Source: Planctomycetaceae bacterium
GTDB taxonomy: Bacteria > Planctomycetota > Planctomycetia > Pirellulales > Thermoguttaceae
Reading direction: 5' to 3'
Assembly (NCBI GenBank): GCA_012719125.1
Contig: JAAYAY010000333.1
Location: forward strand, 1 to 39,945
Length of the DNA: 39,945 nucleotides
Shown: one piece after another, positions 7,064-14,905 of the stretch
Layout: every line of letters starts with the position of its first letter
Position numbering within the stretch: position 1 is the first letter of the stretch
Translations under genes and position numbers: made by a program
Notes under the pieces: generated by a model
The model's database searches: none
What the model was told of the DNA's origin: nothing
What the model saw: only the letters and a program-made list of their open reading frames with translations

Positions 7064-8815
7064 ATGGTTCTGGAATTGCGTCCCTATCAGCGAGAAGCCG
7101 TCGATGCCGTGTATCGCCATCTGCGCCAACGGGACGACAATCCGTGTGTGGTCTGCCCCACCGGCGCCGGGAAGAGCCTCATTATGTCGACGATCTGCCA
7201 CGACGCTGTCACCAAGTGGGGCGGCCGCGTGCTGATCCTTGCTCACGTCAAGGAACTGTTGGAGCAGACCGCCGGCACGCTGCGCCGTATCGCCCCGGAT
7301 CTGAGCGTGGGTGTCTACTCAGCAGGCTTGAATCGTCGTGACACGGATCATCGGGTCATTGTTGCCGGGATCCAGTCAGTTCACAAGCGAGCCTGCGAGC
7401 TCGATGCCTTCGATCTGATCATTGTTGACGAGGCACACTTGCTACCTCCGGCGGGCGAGGGGCGTTACCGGACGTTTCTGACGGATGCCAAGATCGTCAA
7501 TCCAAACGTGCGACTGATCGGGCTGACTGCCACACCCTACCGCATGGAATCGGGCATGCTCTGCGGGCCCGACAACTTGCTCAACGCTATCTGCTACGAG
7601 GTGGGCGTCAAGGAACTGATCGTCCAGGGCTACCTCTGTCCTCTCGTTACCAAGGCCGGGCGAAAGAAGGCCGACACCTCGGGTCTCCACGTACGGGCCG
7701 GTGAGTTCATCGGCAGCGAAGTCGAGGAACTGATGGATACCGACGAACTGGTCGGGGCGGCTTGCCGGGAAATTGTGGATATGACGAAGGACCGGCAGGC
7801 CGTGCTGATCTTCGCTGCGTCGGTGGCCCATGCCGAACATGTCAAGACGACGCTGGAACAAATCAGCGGTCAGGAATGTGGTCTTGTGACAGGTGACACT
7901 TCTGTGGGTGAACGGGATCGCATCATCTCGCGGTTCAAAGGCGAGCCCGTACCAGCAAATCTGTTCGGCGACGCTGCCGCGCCGCTGAAATACCTGGCAA
8001 ACATCAACGTGCTCGCGACCGGGTTCGACGCTCCAAATGTCGACTGTGTGGTCCTGCTTCGGCCGACCGCCTCGCCGGGGCTTTATTATCAGATGACTGG
8101 GAGGGGCTTCCGCCTTCATCCTGACAAACCCAACTGCCTGGTATTGGACTACGGGGGGAACATCCTCCGCCATGGCCCGGTCGACGCGATTCAGATCTCC
8201 GAGCGATCGGCGGAAGGGAACGGCCAGGCTCCGGCCAAGGAATGCCCCGAGTGCCGGTCGATCATCAACGCCTCCTATTCCGCATGTCCCGATTGCGGCT
8301 ACGAGTTCCCGCCGCCCGACACGAGGAAACACGACGCCCGTGCCTCTGAAGAAGGAATCCTTACGGGCCAGATTATCGACACTGAATACGAGGTTCGTGA
8401 CGTCTTCTATTCGGTGCACAAGAAGCGAGGCGCCGACGAGGATGCGCCCAAGACGATGCGCATCGATTACCAGGTCGGGTTCAACGACTACAAGAGCGAA
8501 TGGACTTGCTTTGAGCACGACGGTTGGGCTAGGCAGAAGGCGGTGGCCTGGTGGAAGGCGCGTTCCAATGACCCAGTACCTGCGACGGCGCAACACGCGG
8601 TCGATATCGCCGAAGCGGGCGGTGTGGCTCTAACTGAATCCATACTCGTCCGTAGTGTAACCGGCGAGCGGTTCGATCGAATCGTCAGTTACAGGTTGGG
8701 AGAAAAACCCAAAGCCACCGAGATCGAGGCACCTCAGCCGTTCGATGATGATTGCGGCTACACGCAGAAAACAACCGGGGCAGCCAGCGGGTGGGACGAT
8801 CATATCCCATTCTAG
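7064..8815 (+). CDS. Superfamily 2 DEAD/H-box DNA helicase with C-terminal Zn ribbon
   Basis: A 583-residue ATP-driven helicase. The Q-like LRPYQREAV is at about 5-13, Walker A CPTGAGKS at about 29-36, DEAH at about 122-125, motif III GLTATPYR at about 151-158 and motif VI QMTGRGFR at about 342-349, with both RecA-like domains complete. After them comes a four-cysteine ribbon, CPEC (about 394) and CPDC (about 408), then a C-terminal region that ends with an acidic stretch before a basic-poor tail. It starts 4 nt after the nuclease gene and so belongs to the same operon. It resembles phage replication helicases of the RadD/SSL2 type. Confidence 0.92.
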   Translation: MVLELRPYQREAVDAVYRHLRQRDDNPCVVCPTGAGKSLIMSTICHDAVTKWGGRVLILAHVKELLEQTAGTLRRIAPDLSVGVYSAGLNRRDTDHRVIVAGIQSVHKRACELDAFDLIIVDEAHLLPPAGEGRYRTFLTDAKIVNPNVRLIGLTATPYRMESGMLCGPDNLLNAICYEVGVKELIVQGYLCPLVTKAGRKKADTSGLHVRAGEFIGSEVEELMDTDELVGAACREIVDMTKDRQAVLIFAASVAHAEHVKTTLEQISGQECGLVTGDTSVGERDRIISRFKGEPVPANLFGDAAAPLKYLANINVLATGFDAPNVDCVVLLRPTASPGLYYQMTGRGFRLHPDKPNCLVLDYGGNILRHGPVDAIQISERSAEGNGQAPAKECPECRSIINASYSACPDCGYEFPPPDTRKHDARASEEGILTGQIIDTEYEVRDVFYSVHKKRGADEDAPKTMRIDYQVGFNDYKSEWTCFEHDGWARQKAVAWWKARSNDPVPATAQHAVDIAEAGGVALTESILVRSVTGERFDRIVSYRLGEKPKATEIEAPQPFDDDCGYTQKTTGAASGWDDHIPF

Positions 8816-8833
8816 TTGCAGCAAGAACCAATG

Positions 8834-8892
8834 AGGATGGGCGTGGATGGGACCGGCGAGGACAGGAGGGGCAAGGTAAGGGGGCCAATGGC
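8834..8892 (+). repeat. NGGNN pentanucleotide array A with hairpin
   Basis: GG occurs at exactly every fifth base ten times in a row (8835, 8840, 8845, 8850, 8855, 8860, 8865, 8870, 8875, 8880), with the other three bases variable. The array is followed at once by the small hairpin GCC-AAT-GGC (8884-8892). The metallophosphoesterase ATG lies 39 nt downstream. The same layout occurs at 10021 and 10771. This fills the 115-nt gap between the two genes. Confidence 0.9.
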
Positions 8893-8930
8893 GCATCGTT
8901 TCAATCACACACCTACAGCAGGATAACGCC

Positions 8931-9863
8931 ATGCGAGTAGTCGTAGTCTCAGACCTGCACGTCGGCAGCCGGGTAGGCCTGGCCAACCAAGATGCCGCGG
9001 AAGTCCCCGGCGGAGATGCAGGGGAGCCGGTACGTAGGGCCCTGTACGAGGCGTGGTGCGAGGCCACTTCCGGTCCGTGGGCCAAGCCCGACGCCCTGGT
9101 CGTCAACGGTGACGCCATCGACGGACAAAACCGCAAGAGCGGAGGCATTGGCACGTGGACCACGTCACTCTACGAGCAGGCGGAACATGCCGTTGGTCTG
9201 CTGAAGATGTGGCGGGCCAAGCGGATCTATGTGATTCGCGGTAGCGGCTACCATGTGGAAGCCTCGTACAGCGGTCTGCAAGTCGAGGAGTACATCGCAC
9301 AGAAGCTCAAGGCAGAGGAGTACCCCAATCAGGACCACATGCCGGCCGAAAGGCGGCAGCGGTCGGGGTGGCATTGGTACCTGCACTTCGACGGCGTTAC
9401 CTTCCACTTCTCGCACAGAATCGGCGTTTCGAAGGTCTTCCACTATCAGTCGACTCCGACCGCGCGGCAAATGCTCCAGGCGAAGCTCAACGATCAGCTC
9501 CGCCATGAAATGCCTCGATACAAGACGGACTGCGTGGTGCGCTCGCACGCCCATTACTACAACTCCGTGGAGTACAGCGGAAGCCAAGGCTGGGTCACGC
9601 CTTGCTGGAAAGCCCTCGACGAGTGGATGCAAAGCAACGGGCCGCTGGACATTTCCCCGGACATTGGATTCATCGGATGGAGTATCAGAGATGGTCAATA
9701 CAGCTACGAAAAACGGCTGTGCGATCTCACCCACTTCCAGCGCGCCCCACTCTCGGTGGTCGGTGTCGGGTGGCGGAAGTCGACCGCTGGCGTCAAGACC
9801 GGTCGATCTGGCGGCCGTAGTCGACGGACTGCAAAAGGAAAGCAGGGCAGGACGGGATCTTGA
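8931..9863 (+). CDS. Calcineurin-like metallophosphoesterase
   Basis: A 310-residue protein with the standard metal ligands in order: SDLHVGS (about residues 7-13), VNGDAIDG (about 58-65), RGSGYHVE in place of GNHE (about 103-110), FSHRIGVS (about 155-162) and SHAHYYNS (about 204-211). Phage members act on nucleic acid ends or nucleotides (SbcD/Mre11-related fold), and nuclease activity is possible but not shown. The GNHE position is altered to GSGYH, which keeps His. The C-terminus is Lys/Arg/Gly-rich and may bind nucleic acid. It is preceded by NGGNN array A. Confidence 0.85.
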   Translation: MRVVVVSDLHVGSRVGLANQDAAEVPGGDAGEPVRRALYEAWCEATSGPWAKPDALVVNGDAIDGQNRKSGGIGTWTTSLYEQAEHAVGLLKMWRAKRIYVIRGSGYHVEASYSGLQVEEYIAQKLKAEEYPNQDHMPAERRQRSGWHWYLHFDGVTFHFSHRIGVSKVFHYQSTPTARQMLQAKLNDQLRHEMPRYKTDCVVRSHAHYYNSVEYSGSQGWVTPCWKALDEWMQSNGPLDISPDIGFIGWSIRDGQYSYEKRLCDLTHFQRAPLSVVGVGWRKSTAGVKTGRSGGRSRRTAKGKQGRTGS

Positions 9864-10020
9864 AAGCGTAGCCGAATCGGGGCCCTCCCTTTCGCCGTGT
9901 GCTGAAAGTGCCTGGGAAGGCCCAGAAATTCGCGCAGGGGAACCTCGGGATAACGAACCCAGCCTCCCAGCGCACCAGGGGCTTCCATGGTGAAGAGCAT
10001 GCAGGTATTCGGAATTGTCA

Positions 10021-10080
10021 TGGAATGGCGAGGACCGGATTGGATAGGAAACGATTGGACTGGTAAGGCACCAATGGTGC
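10021..10080 (+). repeat. NGGNN pentanucleotide array B with hairpin
   Basis: Ten units at 5-nt spacing start at 10022. Nine have GG in register and one (10052) reads CG. They are followed by a perfect hairpin GCACC-AAT-GGTGC (10068-10080). The next gene starts at 10126 with GGAGG before it. The remainder of the gap upstream (9864-10020) holds no gene I can support. Confidence 0.9.
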
Positions 10081-10125
10081 ATCACAGAGAAACGATCTCT
10101 TTTCAGTGATTCGGAGGAATAGGTC

Positions 10126-10764
10126 ATGCTGACATGTGAGTACAAGCTGAACGGGCTCTCTCCGTTGATTCTGCACAATGACAACCTCGAAGGGGCTGAG
10201 CAGATTGCCCACTGGTGCAAGACCCACCGGAAAGAGTCGAAGGCCGGCGATGATCGAACACCGCCGTGGACCTGGAAAACCTACCTCTACCACGATGGCG
10301 AGCAACTGTTCATCCCGACGGGATTCATGATGGCCTGTCTATGGCGGGCGGCCGTCAAGGTGATCCTCAAGGGGAACACATCCTACAAGACGCTTGTGGC
10401 CGAGAGCGTGCGATTCGAAGGGATGGGCGTGCCTCTGCTGGTCGGTGGCAAGACGATTCCGATCAAACGGATCGAGGCCATCGGTGGAACATTTGCCGAG
10501 CATTGTACGGCGGTGCGCAAGTTGGGTTTTCGCCTCTTGGCGAAACGGGCAAAGGTTGGGCAGTCGAAACATGTCCGCGTGCGGCCAGTGTTCGATGACT
10601 GGTTGCTCCATGGTCGCCTGTCGGTAGAGGGATCGATCATCACACTCGACGTGTTGCGAGAGATCTTCGAGGTGTTGGGCCGGCGGGGCCTTGGTGATTG
10701 GCGACCCAGCGCCGGGGCTCCCGGCCCGTACGGCCGAGCGTCGGCAGAAGTGATGCCCGTGTGA
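10126..10764 (+). CDS. Unassigned phage protein with GxGDWRP...GPYGR C-terminal motif
   Basis: A 212-residue protein. The N-terminal strand CEYKLNGLSPLILHN is followed by a region with FIPTGFMMACLWRAA. Later come VRVRPVFDDWLLHGRLSVEG and a helix, and it ends with GRRGLGDWRPSAGAPGPYGR. I have an impression of similar proteins in phage recombination regions. The C-terminal glycine-rich strand resembles that of RAMP-type RNA-binding folds (Cas5/6/7-like), but this is inference from a short motif. It is preceded by NGGNN array B and followed by array C, and has a good Shine-Dalgarno (GGAGGAA). Confidence 0.7.
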   Translation: MLTCEYKLNGLSPLILHNDNLEGAEQIAHWCKTHRKESKAGDDRTPPWTWKTYLYHDGEQLFIPTGFMMACLWRAAVKVILKGNTSYKTLVAESVRFEGMGVPLLVGGKTIPIKRIEAIGGTFAEHCTAVRKLGFRLLAKRAKVGQSKHVRVRPVFDDWLLHGRLSVEGSIITLDVLREIFEVLGRRGLGDWRPSAGAPGPYGRASAEVMPV

Positions 10765-10770
10765 AAGTAC

Positions 10771-10831
10771 CGGATGGGATAGGATTGGCTAGGACGGGAG
10801 CGGATTGGAACGGTAAGGGCACCCATGGTGC
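10771..10831 (+). repeat. NGGNN pentanucleotide array C with hairpin
   Basis: Ten perfect units have GG at 10772, 10777, 10782, 10787, 10792, 10797, 10802, 10807, 10812 and 10817. They are followed by the hairpin GCACC-CAT-GGTGC (10819-10831). The next gene starts at 10894. The reading frame relative to the array differs among the three copies, so the period is not a coding constraint. Confidence 0.9.
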
Positions 10832-10893
10832 AAAGTCTACGTATGAGAACATCTCTCACCGTCGACCCATTTTGAAGTGGAGGATCTGCGTAG

Positions 10894-11616
10894 GTGAAAA
10901 AAGAAAAGGCATCCCCTGTTCGCCAGCTCCTATCCCTCGTCTGGAGCCATTCGCTCAAGGCAACAGGCCATTCCTGGGAACGGCTGAATCACTCGATGTA
11001 CGCCGCCATGCAGTTGGCGATCAATGCCGGCATGCCATTCGATGCCGACGACTTCTCGGCAGCGATGAACGAGTTTCGTGCGGAGTATTGGTTCGGCGAA
11101 ACGGGCGGCGAGTCGCTCTATACGTTGGCCGTACAGACCGGCAATCTCTCGGCTGCCCAGGCCTACGAGGCTTGGAAGGGGCGGTCACCGTTCATCGCCG
11201 ATGACGTCGACCCAGGCTGGAACCGGTCGTTTGCGCACGTGACGGGCCGGCGCCAGCGGGGGCGACTTGCCGTGGGCTTCAAGTTCCCGTGGCAGGGGCA
11301 AAAGGTGACGGTGACTAGCTTCTCCCGTGACGGCACCTATCTGACTGCCTGTGCCTACACGAAGGGCGATCGACGAAAGGTGACGAGACGTTTCCAGATC
11401 ACCGTCGCTGACATTCATGCGGATCGAAGACGGCGGCGGGAGCGCGATCGGTTGTACACCCGGCTTCGCAAGCTGTGCATCGGCGGCGGAACGATCCTCG
11501 AAACGTTCAAGGAGCGAGCCGGGATCAGCAGCCAGGAAGACTGGCAAGACGCACCGCTGGAGAAGATCCGCGAGCTGATCGAAATGTTGGAACAAGAGCA
11601 TGCCCAGGCCGCTTGA
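10894..11616 (+). CDS. Unrecognised 240-residue phage protein
   Basis: I do not recognise a family. The first half is helical (WSHSLKATGHSWERLNHSMY; FSAAMNEFRAEYWFG), and the middle has several beta strands (RLAVGFKFPWQGQKVTVTSF). It then carries a very basic helix (ADRRRRRERDRLYTRLRKL) suitable for nucleic acid binding, and an acidic C-terminal helix (LEKIRELIEMLEQEH). The GTG at 10894 has GTGGAGG about 12 nt upstream. It lies between NGGNN array C and the diphosphohydrolase-like gene in the replication operon. Confidence 0.65.
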   Translation: MKKEKASPVRQLLSLVWSHSLKATGHSWERLNHSMYAAMQLAINAGMPFDADDFSAAMNEFRAEYWFGETGGESLYTLAVQTGNLSAAQAYEAWKGRSPFIADDVDPGWNRSFAHVTGRRQRGRLAVGFKFPWQGQKVTVTSFSRDGTYLTACAYTKGDRRKVTRRFQITVADIHADRRRRRERDRLYTRLRKLCIGGGTILETFKERAGISSQEDWQDAPLEKIRELIEMLEQEHAQAA

Positions 11617-11628
11617 GGGGGTTTCGTG

Positions 11629-12009
11629 ATGAGTGATGCTTTGTTGACGTCTGGCAGCGAGGAATCGTTTGCGTCCGGTGCTGTGCGAGACCTTTCCAGC
11701 GACAAAATGCGACCCGATCTTTTCAGCCCATTTGCCGAAGAACGGATCGGAAAGTGGCTCATGCTCGGAGCCAAACGGTACCGAGAACGCAACTGGGAAA
11801 AGGGAATGCCATTTTCCCGATGCTGGGCGTCGTTATGTCGTCACAAGACGAAATGGCAGCAGGGTCTTCGGGATGAGGACCATTTGGCTGCGATCGTGTT
11901 CAACGCGATGGCCATCTTGCATTACGAAGAAATGATCCGTCGCGGCGTGCTGCCGGCCGAGCTTGACGACATGCCGAAGTACAGTGTCGAACCGGAGAAT
12001 GCCGCTTGA
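11629..12009 (+). CDS. dATP/dGTP diphosphohydrolase N-domain-like protein (DUF5664)
   Basis: A 126-residue protein with the DUF5664 pattern: GAVRDLSSDKMRPDLFSPFA, then GAKRYRERNWEKGMPFSRCW, then RHKTKWQQGLRDEDHLAAIV and FNAMAILHYEE. The fold is all-alpha NTP pyrophosphatase-like, with RDEDHL the likely metal-binding helix. Family members are annotated as dATP/dGTP diphosphohydrolase domains and alter the nucleotide pool during phage replication. I see no PurZ-type synthetase nearby, so base-Z genome chemistry is not supported. The ATG at 11629 is preferred to the GTG at 11626. The stop overlaps the next ATG (ATGA-type). Confidence 0.78.
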   Translation: MSDALLTSGSEESFASGAVRDLSSDKMRPDLFSPFAEERIGKWLMLGAKRYRERNWEKGMPFSRCWASLCRHKTKWQQGLRDEDHLAAIVFNAMAILHYEEMIRRGVLPAELDDMPKYSVEPENAA

Positions 12010-14258
12010 TGCAGGAGGCAGCGAAGCGATACCTCGGTGCGGGGCTCTGCGTTCTGCCAGCAATACGTGGGCAGAAGCGGCCGGCGCTGCGCTCATGGAA
12101 GGAATACCAGACTCGGCTTCCGACAGAGGCCGAAGTTGACGCATGGTTCGCGGGCGGCCATGACGGGCTATGCGTTCTCACGGGTACGCCGTCGGGAAAC
12201 CTCGAGCTGATCGACTTCGACCATGGGGGCGAGTTCTTCGAGCCGTGGTCGCAGAAGGTCCAAACGGCCGCGTCGGGGCTCTTGGATCGCCTCGTTGTCG
12301 AAACGTCCCAATCGGGTGGTTGGCACGTCATTTACCGGTGTGAGGCCGAGGTCGGCGGTAGCATGAAGTTGGCCCAGAGAATGGGCGACGACAACAAGGT
12401 GCACACCCTCATCGAAACCCGTGGCGACGGCGGGCTCTTCCTGTGCGCCCCAACACCGGGCTACGAGCTGATTCAAGGCGATCTGGCCAATCCGCCCGTG
12501 CTGACCGAAGCCGAGCGTGAAACGCTTCTAGAGGCCGCCTGGGAACTGAACGAATACTGGTCGGAACCTCGCCCGTGCTGGCCCACGTTGGCCCACGTTG
12601 GCCACGGTTCCGTCGTTGGGGGCCAAGTCCGACCCGGTGACGACTACAACGCACGGGGCGACGTGGACGCCCTGCTCGCCAAACACGGGTGGCGATTCCG
12701 TGGCGAGCGCGGGGATGGAAACCAGCATTGGACCCGGCCAGGGAAGAACTCCGGCACGTCGGCGACGATGAAGGACCGCACGTTCTACGTGTTCTCCTCG
12801 AATGCCGTGCCCTTTGAACCGAACCAGGCTTACTCGCCCTTTGCGGTCTATACCCTGCTGGAGCACAACGGGGATTTTGTCGAGGCGACACGGGCACTTG
12901 CAGCCGAGGGGTTTGGTGGGGCGCCATTGACCGTTGGCGATGTCGACATCTCGCGGATCGCAGGGACCGCGGCTTCCACCATCACCGAGAAGGACATCAG
13001 CACGCCACCCGACCCGGGCCCCATTTCCGAAGAACTGCTTCGCGTGCCCGGTTTCATCTCGGAGGTGATGGACCTTTGCCTGCAGACGGCCCCCTATCCG
13101 AATCCAGCCATGGCGTTCTGCGGTGCCCTGGCCCTGCAGGCCTTCCTGGCCGGACGCAAGGTCCGCGATTCGGGTGACAATCGAACCAACATCTACCTCT
13201 TGGGGCTGGCCCATTCCGCGGCCGGCAAGGATTGGCCGCGAAAGCTCAACGCACGCATTGCCCATGCTGTGGGCCTATCGGACTGCCTTGGCGACCGTTT
13301 TGCGTCCGGCGAAGGCCTTCAGGACGTGTTGTACATCAAGCCCTGCATGTTGTTTCAGACCGACGAAATCGACGGGATGCTGCAATCGATCAACAAGGCC
13401 AAGGACGCCCGCCACGAGAGCATCATGAACACGCTTCTGTCGTTGTACTCGTCGTCCAATAGCGTGTTCTCAATGCGACCGAAGGCCGGCAACGCCGCAC
13501 CCGGAGTCATTGACCAGCCGAATCTCGTCCTGTTCGGAACGGCGATCCCCAATCACTACTACGAAGCCCTGTCCGAGCGAATGCTGACCAACGGCTTCTT
13601 CGCTCGAATGCTGATCATCGAAAGCGGTAAGCGAAGCGAGGGCCAAGAGCCTCGGATTCAGAAGCTGCCGGAACGGATCATCGAGACGGCCAAATGGTGG
13701 GCTAACTTCCTGCCTGGTAGCGGCAATCTGGGCAACTGGCATCCGGATCCGGCAGTGATTGAGCCTACCGACACCGCTCGCGAGCGGCTGATTGAGCTGC
13801 GCCAAACGGCGGATGAAGAGTACACCCGCGCGGAATCGCAATCGGACGCGGTGGGCACCACGGTGTGGGGCCGTGTGAGTGAGCATACCCGCAAACTGGC
13901 CTTGCTCTATGCCGTCAGTGAGGACCATCTCTCACCGCGGATCACGGACAAGGCCATCCAGTGGGCGTCGAAGTTGGTAATGCATCAGACGCGCCGCATG
14001 CTCTTCATGGCCAGCGGACACGTAGCCCGCAACGATTTCGATGCCATGTGCAAAGAGATGCTGCGTGTGCTTCGCGAATGGAAGAACAAGCATGGCGACA
14101 AGCCCATGCCAGAGTGGCAGCTGAATCGCCGCCTGCCCTGGAAGCCGCGGGACCATGAGGATGTACGGACGGCCCTGGTCAAACAAGAGCGCATCATGTT
14201 TGACGAGGTGCCGACCAAGACCCGGCCACGCAAGATCTACCAGTTGCTCGAAGCGTGA
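12009..14258 (+). CDS. Prim-pol / DUF3987 primase-helicase fusion
   Basis: A 749-residue replication protein. The N-terminal primase-polymerase domain (about 1-200) has the catalytic acidic pair in LIDFDHGG (about 67-74) and SGGWHVIYR (about 99-107). The C-terminal DUF3987/ATPase domain carries a Walker A-like SAAGKD (about 405-410) and a Walker B-like LFQTDEIDGML (about 448-458), then RMLTNGFFARML with the arginine expected of such ATPases. It would prime and unwind phage DNA in one polypeptide. The start overlaps the previous stop. The end is followed by a short AT-rich spacer with GCGCAATAT motifs. Confidence 0.88.
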   Translation: MQEAAKRYLGAGLCVLPAIRGQKRPALRSWKEYQTRLPTEAEVDAWFAGGHDGLCVLTGTPSGNLELIDFDHGGEFFEPWSQKVQTAASGLLDRLVVETSQSGGWHVIYRCEAEVGGSMKLAQRMGDDNKVHTLIETRGDGGLFLCAPTPGYELIQGDLANPPVLTEAERETLLEAAWELNEYWSEPRPCWPTLAHVGHGSVVGGQVRPGDDYNARGDVDALLAKHGWRFRGERGDGNQHWTRPGKNSGTSATMKDRTFYVFSSNAVPFEPNQAYSPFAVYTLLEHNGDFVEATRALAAEGFGGAPLTVGDVDISRIAGTAASTITEKDISTPPDPGPISEELLRVPGFISEVMDLCLQTAPYPNPAMAFCGALALQAFLAGRKVRDSGDNRTNIYLLGLAHSAAGKDWPRKLNARIAHAVGLSDCLGDRFASGEGLQDVLYIKPCMLFQTDEIDGMLQSINKAKDARHESIMNTLLSLYSSSNSVFSMRPKAGNAAPGVIDQPNLVLFGTAIPNHYYEALSERMLTNGFFARMLIIESGKRSEGQEPRIQKLPERIIETAKWWANFLPGSGNLGNWHPDPAVIEPTDTARERLIELRQTADEEYTRAESQSDAVGTTVWGRVSEHTRKLALLYAVSEDHLSPRITDKAIQWASKLVMHQTRRMLFMASGHVARNDFDAMCKEMLRVLREWKNKHGDKPMPEWQLNRRLPWKPRDHEDVRTALVKQERIMFDEVPTKTRPRKIYQLLEA

Positions 14259-14259
14259 G

Positions 14260-14494
14260 ATATTCGGCGCAATATGGAATGTTGCGTCTGCAATGAAGAT
14301 CGTTGGGTCAAATGTTGGCGCGCGATATTTGAAAACTCGCAGGAATATCGCAGAGCCACGAAAAGACGTAACCCCAAGGGAGGAATGAATATGGAGAAAG
14401 AGAGAGAGAATATTGATATATTGCGCACCCCCTCTCGTATCCCTCTGTATGTGTGCGTGTGTGTGACCCCGGGCGCAATATTGCAATATTCGCC
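14260..14494 (+). promoter_or_regulatory. Cluster of GCGCAATAT palindromic motifs
   Basis: In an otherwise G+C-rich region, three copies of GCGCAATAT or its complement occur within 222 nt. They are at 14267-14275 (inside ATATT-CGGCGC-AATAT, 14260-14275), 14418-14426 (complement, beside AATAT-TGAT-ATATT) and 14473-14481 (inside the 23-nt near-palindrome at 14472-14494). They surround the start of the small Cys-rich gene. Possible operator sites; the binding protein is unknown. Confidence 0.45.
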
Positions 14495-14750
14495 TGACGT
14501 TGAGCTTTTACCCCCTGCATGCTGGTATTGCCAATTCTTCGAACCTGACGGTTCGGCGGATCTCTCGAAGCCCTGGACGGACGACTTGTTGCCTGGGGAA
14601 TGTCGGCGCCATCCACCACAGATTGGCGACCTCATCAACCGTGACACACACGAGGAAGAGCGATTGTTCGGCGACTTCCCCCGCGTCATGGCTGGCGACT
14701 GGTGCGGCGAATTCCAGCCTCGCGACGCGTCTGCCAAAGTGGCAGGTTGA
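14391..14750 (+). CDS. Small Cys-rich protein, metal-binding candidate
   Basis: A 119-residue protein. The C-terminal part has the ordered motif C-x2-C (ACWYCQFF, about 44-51), GECRRHPP (about 70-77) and DWCGEFQP (about 104-111), which could hold one Zn or Fe ion. The motif set looks like a small conserved domain seen in phage and planctomycete proteins, but I have no family name. The first 40 residues are less ordered and overlap the AT-rich palindromes. The ATG at 14391 (or 14385) is supported by AAGGGAGGA just upstream. It follows the primase by about 130 nt. Confidence 0.6.
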   Translation: MEKERENIDILRTPSRIPLYVCVCVTPGAILQYSPDVELLPPACWYCQFFEPDGSADLSKPWTDDLLPGECRRHPPQIGDLINRDTHEEERLFGDFPRVMAGDWCGEFQPRDASAKVAG

Positions 14751-14905
14751 TCTGCCAATGTGGCTAGGTACTTCGCCCTATGTGTGCGGCGACCCCCCCG
14801 CGGGAACCGTCGCCTTATTGGGAAGAGTTTGTTTGAAGCACGACGATCTTGGAAACCATCAACAGGCCTGGAGCCGCAGACATGGATTTCGCGTTACTGG
14901 CAGGT

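Noticed and set aside
9988-10110. A 40-residue frame (MVKSMQVF...) that spans NGGNN array B
   Set aside because: The equivalent frame is not kept in arrays A and C, and no Shine-Dalgarno precedes it, so the array is more likely a non-coding element.
14788-14814. Possible terminator after the small Cys-rich gene (GGCGAC ... GTCGCC)
   Set aside because: It has a 6-bp stem with a long loop and no following U-tract, so it is too weak to call.
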